NCBI GenBank assembly: GCA_947461185.1
Contig: CANHJY010000016.1
Coordinates: forward strand, 1-14,157
Direction: 5' to 3'
Source of the DNA: Flavobacteriales bacterium
GTDB taxonomy: Bacteria > Bacteroidota > Bacteroidia > Flavobacteriales_D > Crocinitomicaceae
DNA: 14,157 bases
The notes below the pieces were generated by a model, which saw nothing but the letters and a program-made list of their open reading frames with translations, made no database searches and was not told the origin of the DNA. Shown piece by piece: positions 7,480 through 14,157 of the stretch (positions are counted from its first letter, which is position 1; every line of letters begins with the position of its first letter). Position numbers and translations under genes: made by a program.

Positions 7480-9144
7480 CTTAAAAGCGAGGTGAAAGGT
7501 AAGAAAGTTTCTCGACCTATCGTTCGTATTTCAGTTATAAGTATTACACTGGCTATTGTTGTAAACTTGCTTACAATAGCTGTTGTTACTGGTTTCAAAA
7601 GAGAAGTTAGCGATAAAGTAACCGGTTTCGGCTCTCATATTTATATCATGAATGCTGGCGACAACAGTATATATGAATCGGAGCCTATATTAAAAAATCA
7701 AGCCTTTTTCCCTTCGCTAGAAAAAGATAAAGGCATCAAGGATGTTCAATACGTTGCATACAAACCTGTCATTTTCCAGTCGAATAAAATTGAACGTACT
7801 GCAAAACTTAAAAATGGTAAAGATACCATCTATGAGCACCAGGAGATACATGGCGCAATGATGAAAGGGATCGATAAATCCTATGATTTGAGTTTTTTTA
7901 AGCACCATCTTAAAGAAGGAAGGCTTCCAAAGTATAATGCAGATAGTATATCGGATGAGGTGCTCATTTCTAGAAAGATAGCATTGGATTTAAACTTAAA
8001 GTTAAACGGAACAGTGCGAGCTTTCTTTGTTAAAGAAGAACCGGTTAAGAGGATTTTTAAAATAGTTGGTATTTACGAAACAGGCCTTGAAGAACTGGAT
8101 AAAAAAATTGCATTGTGCGACATTAAATTGATTCAAGAATTAAATGATTGGGGTGTAAAAGCAAGTATCGTTATTGATGACACCTTAAGTAACGGAAATT
8201 TGATAATTCGTGGAGAGGTTTTAGGCGGTAATGGTAATTATCGATTTGATTGGGGTGAAGGTTATGACACTTATTCAGGATTTGAATATTGTCCAAAAGG
8301 CGATACGACTATTCGATTAATAGCCTCAGATTATCAGCGCAATCCAAAAGAAATTGAGAAAAAGAATAGTATTCCAGATACAGCATATTTGAAAATTGCT
8401 CTGACTGGCGATAAAAATGCAGCTTGCAGTTTCAAGCTGAATGATCTAGGGGAATTAGATCGCACCTACCTTTCTGATGATGGCATGAAATATACAATTG
8501 AAGGTAATGGCAAAGTTCTTACTATTGAAATGATATTTGGTAAGGGAAGTAGCCATAATTATGTAGGTGGCTTTGAAGTTTCAGTAGACAATTGGAATGA
8601 GTTGCCGACAATTGTAAATTCTGTTAAAAAGAAATTGGAGCTTATTCCTACCGAAAACGAAGAAAGTCTGCGTGTTCATAGTATTCTCGATACACAAAAA
8701 GATGTTTTTTTATGGTTGGGATTTTTAGATGTGAATGTTGCAATTATACTATTGCTGATGTTGCTGATTGGGATTATAAATATGGGCTCAGCTTTGCTCG
8801 TATTGATTCTTGTCAAAACTAATTTTATTGGTATACTGAAAGCAATGGGTGCAAGTAATTGGGAAATAAGAAAAATATTTTTAATTCAATCTGCTTTTTT
8901 AATTTTAAGGGGTTTGTTCTGGGGAAATTTGATTGGTTTAGGAATTTGCGCTTTACAACAATATTTTGGAATTTTCAGTTTAAATCCTGAAGTGTATTAT
9001 TTGGATAAAGTTCCTATTGATTTGGATTTTTCACACTGGCTTTTACTGAACCTCGGCACCTTAGTTGTTTGTGTTACGGCATTGATTATTCCTAGCATTG
9101 TTATAACCCGAATCAATCCAATAAAAGCGATACGCTTTAATTAA
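7447..9144 (+). CDS. FtsX/LolE-like ABC transporter permease with enlarged periplasmic loop
   Basis: This is an inner-membrane permease of the MacB/LolE-like FtsX class; the ATPase partner and substrate are not in this window. Predicted membrane segments are about residues 26-50 (ISVISITLAIVVNLLTIAVV), 424-457, 477-510 and 530-553, the usual one-plus-three layout. The FtsX-type C-terminus contains IGILKAMGASNWEIRKIF (461-478) and ends TRINPIKAIRFN. The start is the TTG at 7447, since SFAYFIAKRIL matches the family's FIAKR N-terminus. Upstream extension to 7297 gives unrelated residues antisense to the lipoprotein gene. With 565 residues it is longer than the roughly 400-430 I expect for this Bacteroidota family. 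The excess maps to about 236-371, between the ELNDW and VGGFEVSVDNW parts of the periplasmic domain. Its stop overlaps the convergent gene's stop by four bases. A lipoprotein-release role is only a family-based guess. Confidence 0.88.
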   Translation: MSFAYFIAKRILKSEVKGKKVSRPIVRISVISITLAIVVNLLTIAVVTGFKREVSDKVTGFGSHIYIMNAGDNSIYESEPILKNQAFFPSLEKDKGIKDVQYVAYKPVIFQSNKIERTAKLKNGKDTIYEHQEIHGAMMKGIDKSYDLSFFKHHLKEGRLPKYNADSISDEVLISRKIALDLNLKLNGTVRAFFVKEEPVKRIFKIVGIYETGLEELDKKIALCDIKLIQELNDWGVKASIVIDDTLSNGNLIIRGEVLGGNGNYRFDWGEGYDTYSGFEYCPKGDTTIRLIASDYQRNPKEIEKKNSIPDTAYLKIALTGDKNAACSFKLNDLGELDRTYLSDDGMKYTIEGNGKVLTIEMIFGKGSSHNYVGGFEVSVDNWNELPTIVNSVKKKLELIPTENEESLRVHSILDTQKDVFLWLGFLDVNVAIILLLMLLIGIINMGSALLVLILVKTNFIGILKAMGASNWEIRKIFLIQSAFLILRGLFWGNLIGLGICALQQYFGIFSLNPEVYYLDKVPIDLDFSHWLLLNLGTLVVCVTALIIPSIVITRINPIKAIRFN

Positions 9145-10790
9145 TAAGGGTAGGATACAAAATTCAAAAAGGATTTATTCGCGTCAGGCGCCGTAGTTGG
9201 ATTAAATTCAGTACTGATAATTGTACATTCCGTTCTCCTATTCAACTGATGCAATTGTTTAAATAGTTCTTTGTTGGTTGTTTGAAACTGATTAATATAC
9301 GATTCCGTTAATGTAATAACCTTAACATTTGTCATGTCTGATGGAGGATTGACCATGTAGATATAATCTTTCAAGTAAACCTGCCTTGGTAATAATTCAC
9401 CTTTTCCAATAGGGATAATTCTTCTAGGATCAATTCCTTTTTGTTCAACCAAATATTTGTAGCAGGCACGCGCTCTGTTTTCAGATAGTTTTTGGTTAGA
9501 TAAATTACTACCTCGTGAATCAGTGTGTGAATTCAATTCAATTACAATATTTGGATTTCGAACTAATTCATTATAAAGGAATTCTAATGAATCTTTTGAA
9601 TTGATAGAGGAATCAATTACAAACGTCCACTGATTGAAAATATACCTCACTTCTGGTAAAACTATTTTTTGATTAACAACTAATTCGGGTTGAATGATGG
9701 TAGTTTGGCAGGTGGCCTGCTGTCCTATGGCATCTGTCGCCGTAACAGTATAGGTTCCTGCAACAATGTTTTTAGGATTTAAATCACTCGCACCATTCGA
9801 CCAAAGAATTGAAATAGGTTCAACACCTCCTTCTATTATTGATGATAATGAACCATCATTACCATTGAATACAGAAACGTCTTTTCCAGCGCAACTGATA
9901 GCAATCGGCGGAGGAGTTAATGCTTTGGCCATATAAATGTCACTTCTTTCACTTTCCCTGTTTGACGACCAATACAGAGTGCTTCCCGTATGGCTAAAAT
10001 AGGCATCAAACTTTGAAGAGTTAATTTTTGCACCCAAATTCACTGGCTTACTCCAAGAAGTCCAGGAACTTCCTTGGCGCACGGCATAAAATATATCGGC
10101 ATCTCCTTGACCTCCAAAACCATTTGAGGAGAAAAATAAGGTGTCCTGAGTTTTACCTAAAAATGGAGATATTTCGTAACCAGATGAGTTAAGTTCATTT
10201 CCCATATGAATAGGGGTAGACCAATTACCATTTTGCTTTAAGCTCACATACAAATCTTCTTCACCTTTGCTATTTGGACCTAAATAGGAAATGATAATTA
10301 CATCTTCATTTTCGTTCACATGAAAACCATAATATTCACCCTCGATATCTAAACTAGGAATATTTATTTCAACAGGAGAAGTCCATTTGCTATTTTCCTT
10401 TTTTGAATTGGATAGTCCTTTAACGTAATCTTTCTTTCCTTCATATGAATTCAATACATACATACTGGTCCCATATGAACCCAATCCTAATACAGCATTA
10501 TGATATTTATTATTCAAATCATTAAGTGGTTCGCAATTACCATAATTCCCTTTAGCATCTTTTCTACTGAACCAAATATCCTGATCCATTTCACCACCAA
10601 CAGCATTTGGGTCATAAGTTCTCACGAAATATAAAATACTGCTGTCTTTGGAAAACACAGGGATACTTTCTTCAGCATATGCTGTATTTACTGTTCCTGG
10701 CAATTTAATCGGGTTAGAAATATCCCAAAATTGACCCGATGAATAAAACGCAAATAGACTAACAAAAATGGTCTTAATAATTTTTTTCAT
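9141..10790 (-). CDS. PD40 propeller - SprB module - OmpA peptidoglycan-binding protein
   Basis: This is a 549-residue envelope protein. A signal peptide covers about 1-19 (MKKIIKTIFVSLFAFYSSG). Residues 25-290 contain PD40/WD40-like blades, for example FSKDSSILYFV (46-56), ISPFLGKTQDTLFFSSNGFGG (207-227, with GDADIFYA following) and FSHTGSTLYWSSNRESE (265-281). One SprB-type module follows (about 298-368: NGNDGSLSSIIEGGVEP, WSNGAS, AGTYTVTATDA). An OmpA-like domain (about 380-470) carries the peptidoglycan-contact Asp424 (SHTDSRGS) and Arg439 (SENRARA). About 80 residues after it are unassigned. PD40-OmpA proteins are common in Bacteroidota next to PorP/SprF genes, where they are thought to tie the outer-membrane protein to the cell wall. 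This gene begins 16 bases after the PorP/SprF-like stop, and GAAGAAA precedes its ATG. It resembles PorE/SprE-type scaffolds only loosely. Confidence 0.88.
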   Translation of the reverse strand: MKKIIKTIFVSLFAFYSSGQFWDISNPIKLPGTVNTAYAEESIPVFSKDSSILYFVRTYDPNAVGGEMDQDIWFSRKDAKGNYGNCEPLNDLNNKYHNAVLGLGSYGTSMYVLNSYEGKKDYVKGLSNSKKENSKWTSPVEINIPSLDIEGEYYGFHVNENEDVIIISYLGPNSKGEEDLYVSLKQNGNWSTPIHMGNELNSSGYEISPFLGKTQDTLFFSSNGFGGQGDADIFYAVRQGSSWTSWSKPVNLGAKINSSKFDAYFSHTGSTLYWSSNRESERSDIYMAKALTPPPIAISCAGKDVSVFNGNDGSLSSIIEGGVEPISILWSNGASDLNPKNIVAGTYTVTATDAIGQQATCQTTIIQPELVVNQKIVLPEVRYIFNQWTFVIDSSINSKDSLEFLYNELVRNPNIVIELNSHTDSRGSNLSNQKLSENRARACYKYLVEQKGIDPRRIIPIGKGELLPRQVYLKDYIYMVNPPSDMTNVKVITLTESYINQFQTTNKELFKQLHQLNRRTECTIISTEFNPTTAPDANKSFLNFVSYPY

Positions 10791-10806
10791 AATTTCTTCA
10801 ATCCGA

Positions 10807-11823
10807 TTACCTACCTAACATTATTCCTAAAACAATCTCGTGACCTCCTGCACTCACATCTTTAAATCTGGATAAAGAAAAATCGTAAGAATAACCAAAT
10901 TTAAATCGTTGATTAATATTCAATCCCAACATTCCAACAATTGCATCCTTATGACGGTAAGTGAGACCAGTCCAAAGCCATTCTTTATATTCCAATTGAA
11001 GTGAGGCATCGATTGTTATTGGTGCAGGCTTCATGTATTTCAATAAAACTGCGGGTGTTAGACTTAGGTTTTCATTTAATGGTATCTTATATCCTCCTGT
11101 AGTCATGAAGTGAATTTGATTATTGAAATTTGCTGTGCCTGTTCCAAATTCGATAAAATCTTTTGTTAACTGATCTGCGGAAATCCCGAAAAAAGAACGG
11201 TTTGAATAAAAATATAGTCCTGCACCGATATCCAAAATAAACTTGCTAGACTGATCTTGAACAAAATTATCATAAGTGTTGTCCGTATATCCTTGACCTG
11301 GATCAACAATATTAAGAACCTGCGCTTTATCCGCAAGAAAAGTATTATTTGAAAGCCCAATTCGGGTTCCAAAAGACATATTGTATGTCTTCGTAATTGG
11401 AAGATGAATAGCATAAGTTCCAGAAAATTGTAATTTTCTGAATGCACCATATTGGTCAGCAACTAAAGTTCCTCCAATTGCATGTTTTATCTTACCTGTT
11501 TTTATTTCAGGATTTCGAACAGGACCATTACTAATTCTTAATGCAGGATTATATGGTATTTTTTTCGTCCTAGATAAGGGAGCGGTAACCGATAAAAAGG
11601 CTGTTCTAGGTTCATCTCCAAATCCTGCCCATTGCCATCTTCCACTCATCGTTACATCTGTGAAATCATAAATTCCCGCAGCCCCCGGATTCACCATGAA
11701 TTGATTCCGCAAATATTGACTGTATTGCGGTGTTTGCTGCGCATTTAATGTTGTTAAGCAAGCAAGAAAAATAAAAAGAATCTTTAATTTATAGCTCCAA
11801 AGCAGTTTGTTATAATTCATCAT
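10807..11823 (-). CDS. PorP/SprF family type IX secretion-associated outer-membrane protein
   Basis: This 338-residue protein is predicted to be an outer-membrane beta-barrel. PorP/SprF proteins are needed for secretion or surface display of particular T9SS cargo, SprF being required for SprB. The signal peptide runs to about residue 28 (LKILFIFLACLTTLNA), followed at once by the family hallmark QQTPQYSQYLRNQFMVNPGAAG (key residues QYSQY and NPGAAG, 29-50). The remainder is beta-rich (GTRIGLSNN, GAGLYFYSN, LTPAVLLKYMKP, FKFGYSYDFSLSRF) and ends HEIVLGIMLGR. The frame extends to an ATG at 11859, but that would overlap the upstream gene and precede the signal peptide with odd residues. The ATG at 11823 has AAAAGG seven bases upstream and is preferred; the adjacent ATG at 11820 is equally possible. 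It lies between a leucine-rich-repeat gene (17 bases) and an OmpA-domain gene (16 bases), probably in one transcript. Confidence 0.93.
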   Translation of the reverse strand: MMNYNKLLWSYKLKILFIFLACLTTLNAQQTPQYSQYLRNQFMVNPGAAGIYDFTDVTMSGRWQWAGFGDEPRTAFLSVTAPLSRTKKIPYNPALRISNGPVRNPEIKTGKIKHAIGGTLVADQYGAFRKLQFSGTYAIHLPITKTYNMSFGTRIGLSNNTFLADKAQVLNIVDPGQGYTDNTYDNFVQDQSSKFILDIGAGLYFYSNRSFFGISADQLTKDFIEFGTGTANFNNQIHFMTTGGYKIPLNENLSLTPAVLLKYMKPAPITIDASLQLEYKEWLWTGLTYRHKDAIVGMLGLNINQRFKFGYSYDFSLSRFKDVSAGGHEIVLGIMLGR

Positions 11824-11830
11824 TTGTAAA

Positions 11831-11836
11831 CCTTTT
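11831..11836 (-). promoter_or_regulatory. Shine-Dalgarno-like AAAAGG of the PorP/SprF-like gene
   Basis: On the minus strand AAAAGG stands seven bases before the tandem ATGs at 11823/11820, between the upstream gene's stop (11841) and these starts. Most starts in this window lack such a sequence. It decides against the longer start at 11859. Confidence 0.55.
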
Positions 11837-11840
11837 AATT

Positions 11841-12419
11841 TTACTTCATACAATTGCATGGTGGTTCCATTGAAATTTTTGTATGCGGAAACTTAGTTAA
11901 TAAATTTTCTTGGAAGGTTGGTCCGAAACGCAATCCGGTTAAGTCTAAAACATTCAGTTTGGAAAGTGAATAAAATCCTTCCGGCAAACCGGTAATTGGA
12001 GTGTCCCATAAGTCAACCTCTTCCAATTCCGAGCAATATTTGATACAATCAGGGATGGACTCGAATAGATTCCGATTGATAATCAACTTTTTGAGCTTCG
12101 TTAATTTGCAAATGGGAAGTGGGAATATTGAAAATTCATTTTTTGATAAATCTAAAACTTCCAAATCTTTAAAGTCACCAACAAATTCAGGAAGTTCATC
12201 CAATTTGTTTTTGCCTAGGTTCAATATTTTAAGATTTTTGAAAACTGAAAGTTCTTTAGGGATCGAATCTAGTTTTAATTTTTCAAAAGATAAACCATAA
12301 ATGGTATCAGGATTACAACCTGCAATTTCGTTCCAACTGTATACAATGATGTCTTCAGTTTGAGCGGTTAAATTCAAAATCTTAAACCCGATTAAATAGA
12401 TCACGAACAGCTTTCTCAT
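11841..12419 (-). CDS. exported leucine-rich-repeat protein
   Basis: This is a 192-residue protein with an N-terminal signal sequence (MRKLFVIYLIGFKILNLTAQ) and five to six leucine-rich repeats from about residue 40 to 185. The clear 23-residue units are KNLKILNLGKNKLDELP (61-77), KDLEVLDLSKNEFSIFP (84-100), TKLKKLIINRNLFESIP (107-123), SELEEVDLWDTPITGLP (130-146) and SKLNVLDLTGLRFGP (153-167). It has no T9SS sorting tail and ends PPCNCMK. LRR solenoids bind proteins or glycans; no ligand can be named. The coding region starts 38 bases inside the end of ribF and ends 17 bases before the PorP/SprF-like gene, so it is probably cotranscribed and perhaps translationally coupled. A periplasmic or outer-membrane location is inferred from the signal sequence and neighbours. 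Confidence 0.87.
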   Translation of the reverse strand: MRKLFVIYLIGFKILNLTAQTEDIIVYSWNEIAGCNPDTIYGLSFEKLKLDSIPKELSVFKNLKILNLGKNKLDELPEFVGDFKDLEVLDLSKNEFSIFPLPICKLTKLKKLIINRNLFESIPDCIKYCSELEEVDLWDTPITGLPEGFYSLSKLNVLDLTGLRFGPTFQENLLTKFPHTKISMEPPCNCMK

Positions 12420-13317
12420 CCTGATGGAGTTGATTGATTAATTCTTCTTTGTTTTTGAACTTTATTTCATCTCTGATTTTCTCATAAAAGAAAACAGTAA
12501 CATTTTTATTATAAATATCTGAATTGAAATCAAACACATTAACTTCAATAGTTTCGTCTAAACTATCATCCACTGTTGGTCTGAGTCCAATATTTGCCAT
12601 TCCATTATGAAGGGTGCCATCAATCACTATTTCAACAGCATACACTCCTCTTCCAGGTGCAAGTTTATAATTTTCTGTTAACTGAATGTTAGCTGTAGGA
12701 AATCCTAATGTTCTCCCCAATTTCTTACCGTGAACAACGATTCCATTAAGAGCATAATTTTCCCCTAGAAATGCTGCTGCCTTTAGCATGTTTCCAGATT
12801 TAATAGCATCTCTGATTTTTGTAGAACTGATATTTAAATCGTCAACAACTAAAGGCGGAATTTCAATAACATTAAAATCATAGGTCCCGCAAATGCTTTT
12901 CAAGAATGTAATCGTACCTTCTCTATTTTTACCGAATTGGTGATCATATCCTATAATTAGCGTTTTCACATTTAATGCGTTCACTAATATATTTCTCACG
13001 AATTCCAACGCTGTTAATCTTGAAAAATCAAATGTGAAAGGAATTTCAATTACATTTTGTAGACCCAATTTATCGAGCTTAGCTAATTTTTCAGATTGTG
13101 TTTGAATGAGTTTTAAATTGTGATTTTCCGGATACAAAACCATTCTAGGGTGCGGAAAAAATGTAAACAAGACAGATTCACCTCCTATTTTTATTGCTTC
13201 GTCATTAATTTGGGAAATAATTTTTTGATGCCCTAAATGAACCCCATCGAATGTGCCAATGGTTACAACGGGATTTTTAAGTCCTTTTACTTCTTCTAAA
13301 TTCCGAAAGATTCGCAA
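12382..13317 (-). CDS. ribF: bifunctional riboflavin kinase / FAD synthetase
   Basis: RibF phosphorylates riboflavin to FMN and adenylylates FMN to FAD in the cytosol. The N-terminal nucleotidyltransferase domain shows GTFDGVHLGH (21-30), IIGYDHQFGKNREG (121-134) and ISSTKIRDAIKSG (163-175). The C-terminal riboflavin kinase domain shows GIVVHGKKLGRTLGFPTAN (192-210), APGRGVYAVEI, GMANIGLRPTV and ETIEVNVFDF. I place the start at the TTG at 13317 (MRIFRNLEEVKGLKNPVVTI), which matches the usual family N-terminus and gives 311 residues. A GTG at 13353 would add 12 residues that overlie a good promoter box. It is the first gene of a minus-strand string with an LRR gene, a PorP/SprF-like gene and an OmpA-domain gene, and overlaps the LRR gene by 38 bases. 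It is divergent from the suf genes. Confidence 0.95.
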   Translation of the reverse strand: MRIFRNLEEVKGLKNPVVTIGTFDGVHLGHQKIISQINDEAIKIGGESVLFTFFPHPRMVLYPENHNLKLIQTQSEKLAKLDKLGLQNVIEIPFTFDFSRLTALEFVRNILVNALNVKTLIIGYDHQFGKNREGTITFLKSICGTYDFNVIEIPPLVVDDLNISSTKIRDAIKSGNMLKAAAFLGENYALNGIVVHGKKLGRTLGFPTANIQLTENYKLAPGRGVYAVEIVIDGTLHNGMANIGLRPTVDDSLDETIEVNVFDFNSDIYNKNVTVFFYEKIRDEIKFKNKEELINQLHQDEKAVRDLFNRV

Positions 13318-13329
13318 TGTATTTTTCTG

Positions 13330-13337
13330 CAAATTTA
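13330..13337 (-). promoter_or_regulatory. candidate -7 box of the ribF promoter (TAAATTTG)
   Basis: On the minus strand this is an exact TAnnTTTG match, 12 bases before the proposed TTG start of ribF. The geometry resembles the candidate purE box (15 bases before its ATG). No TTTG -33 element is visible at the expected spacing, so confidence is moderate. It favours the shorter ribF start. Confidence 0.4.
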
Positions 13338-13431
13338 ATGATAATGAACGCACGACTGTTATTCTACTGCGAAAAGAAAATAAATCGTTTTATTAGCTGT
13401 TTTTTCTGTCAAGAAATGAAATTTGAAATTA

Positions 13432-13463
13432 TTTGTATCAATACCTTAAAAATGGTATTTTTG
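13432..13463 (+). promoter_or_regulatory. promoter of the suf operon (TTTG-N20-TATTTTTG)
   Basis: TTTG at 13432-13435 and TATTTTTG at 13456-13463 are separated by 20 bases, matching the Bacteroidota sigma-factor pattern of a TTTG -33 element and a TAnnTTTG -7 element. Transcription would begin near 13470, about 50 bases before the ATG at 13521. It is the best promoter in the window. An inverted repeat, AATACC-N8-GGTATT (13440-13459), occupies the spacer and enters the -7 box, a position suited to an operator. Confidence 0.65.
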
Positions 13464-13520
13464 TGCTTTGAAAAAGTCTTATTTATAATTAATCTAAATT
13501 AAAAATAGTTAATTTACGAT

Positions 13521-13844
13521 ATGATAACAGTTACGGATAATGCTAAAAAACAGGCCATTCGCTTGATGGAAGATGAAGGTAAGGATGGTTACTTCATCAG
13601 AGTGGGGGTTGAAGGAGGTGGATGCAGCGGATTGATGTATCAGCTCACATTTGATAACGAAGAAAAAGCAGAGGACAAGTCTTTTGAAAACAATGGAATT
13701 CGTGTGGTTGTTGACAAAAAAAGTTTTTTGTATTTGGTTGGAACTACCTTGGATTTCTCTGGAGGATTGAATGGTAAAGGATTTGTTTTTCAAAATCCAA
13801 ATGCGGGAAGAACTTGCGGATGCGGGGAGTCATTTTCTCTTTAA
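13521..13844 (+). CDS. sufA: A-type iron-sulfur cluster carrier (HesB/IscA/SufA family)
   Basis: This 107-residue cytosolic protein accepts Fe-S clusters from the SUF scaffold and passes them to apo-enzymes. It is full length for the family and has all three conserved cysteines: Cys35 in GGGCSGLMY, and Cys99 and Cys101 in TCGCGESF. The ATG at 13521 gives the family N-terminus MITVTDNAKKQAI. It is the first gene after a strong promoter, and sufB begins 26 bases after its stop, so it belongs to the suf operon. The A-type family assignment is firm. Calling it sufA rather than iscA rests only on the adjacent sufB. Confidence 0.95.
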   Translation: MITVTDNAKKQAIRLMEDEGKDGYFIRVGVEGGGCSGLMYQLTFDNEEKAEDKSFENNGIRVVVDKKSFLYLVGTTLDFSGGLNGKGFVFQNPNAGRTCGCGESFSL

Positions 13845-13870
13845 CAATAAGGATTATAGAATTTTGAGCG

Positions 13871-14157
13871 ATGGGATATACGGAGAATGAACTGGCTAAA
13901 GACTTAGAAAATCAGGAATATAAATACGGATTTGTTACTGATATTGAATCGGACAAAGCACCGAATGGATTAAATGAAGATATCATTCGATTTATATCTG
14001 CAAAAAAATCAGAACCCGAATGGCTGTTAGATTATAGACTTAAGGCATTAAAAATTTGGCAAGAAATGAAAGAGCCAAATTGGGCGAAAATAGGGTATGA
14101 AAAACCTGATTTCCAAGCTATTTCTTATTATTCTGCACCAAAACAAACGAAGAAATA
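13871..14157 (+). CDS. sufB: Fe-S cluster assembly protein SufB, N-terminal part (3' end outside window)
   Basis: SufB is the core scaffold subunit of the SufBCD complex on which Fe-S clusters are built. The frame from the ATG at 13871 (MGYTENELAKDLENQEYKYG) stays open to the window edge for 95 codons plus two bases. Family features are YKYGFVTDIESDKAPNGL (18-35), NEDIIRFISAKKSEPEW, LKALKIWQEM and YEKPDFQAISYYSAPK, which together form the typical SufB N-terminus. The last two bases (TA) most likely begin a Tyr codon, as the family usually has K-Y at this point, and not a stop. Only about a fifth of the protein is present. It follows the A-type carrier by 26 bases, without a clear Shine-Dalgarno sequence. 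Confidence 0.93.
   Translation, partial: MGYTENELAKDLENQEYKYGFVTDIESDKAPNGLNEDIIRFISAKKSEPEWLLDYRLKALKIWQEMKEPNWAKIGYEKPDFQAISYYSAPKQTKK

Noticed and set aside
7467..7598. N-terminal extension of the NamZ-type lipoprotein from a TTG at 7598
   Set aside because: It would place 44 odd residues before the lipoprotein signal and is antisense to the first membrane segment of the permease.
12001..12300. Plus-strand frame of 99 codons opposite the LRR gene
   Set aside because: It is antisense to well-formed leucine-rich repeats and is Ser/Phe/Asn-rich as a mirror of their codons; no independent evidence supports it.
13317..13502. Plus-strand frame of 61 codons between ribF and the suf genes
   Set aside because: It begins inside the ribF start and covers the suf promoter and its inverted repeat; no ribosome-binding site or family likeness was seen.

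Overview
The window looks like a chromosomal segment of a low-GC Bacteroidota bacterium. A marine or freshwater Flavobacteriales, possibly Crocinitomicaceae-like, would fit, but the genus is inference. Support comes from a type IX secretion (T9SS) C-terminal sorting domain, SprB repeats, a PorP/SprF-family outer-membrane protein, PD40/OmpA proteins, promoter boxes of the Bacteroidota TAnnTTTG type, and weak Shine-Dalgarno sequences. No mobile element, CRISPR array, tRNA or rRNA was seen.

Layout. (1) 1-1725, plus strand: the end of a tyrosine-degradation operon, with the C-terminal part of homogentisate 1,2-dioxygenase followed by 4-hydroxyphenylpyruvate dioxygenase. It is closed by a long, nearly perfect palindromic terminator (1744-1790) shared with the convergent gene. 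(2) 1799-5482, minus strand: a 1227-residue secreted adhesin-like protein with a PKD domain, eleven SprB repeats and a T9SS sorting tail. (3) 5679-6158, plus strand: purE of purine synthesis. (4) 6159-7466, minus strand: a lipoprotein of the DUF1343/GH171 (NamZ-type exo-muramidase) family. (5) 7447-9144, plus strand: an FtsX/LolE-like ABC permease with an apparent insertion of about 136 residues in its periplasmic loop. The 5' ends of (4) and (5) overlap head to head across an imperfect direct repeat. (6) 13317 down to 9141, minus strand: a compact gene string ribF - leucine-rich-repeat protein - PorP/SprF-like protein - PD40/SprB/OmpA protein. (7) 13521-14157, plus strand: start of the suf iron-sulfur assembly operon (A-type carrier, then the sufB N-terminus), behind a well-formed Bacteroidota promoter.

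How the genes fit together. Housekeeping functions (tyrosine catabolism, purE, ribF, suf) are interleaved with cell-envelope functions: the T9SS adhesin, a PorP/SprF-type barrel, an OmpA-type peptidoglycan anchor that itself carries a SprB module, a predicted peptidoglycan-sugar hydrolase and an envelope ABC permease. PorP/SprF proteins are known to accompany SprB-like adhesins in gliding Bacteroidota. Here the PorP/SprF-like gene is followed directly by a SprB-module/OmpA protein, and the large SprB-repeat adhesin lies about 4 kb away on the same strand.

The features most worth a second look are the permease insertion, the overlapping divergent starts with their internal duplication, the SprB module fused between a PD40 propeller and an OmpA domain, and the inverted repeat in the suf promoter spacer. 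Genes are packed tightly. Two convergent pairs have stop codons that touch or overlap, and no gene-free stretch exceeds 300 bases. The longest gap, 5483-5678, holds only a candidate purE promoter box and no gene that I can see.
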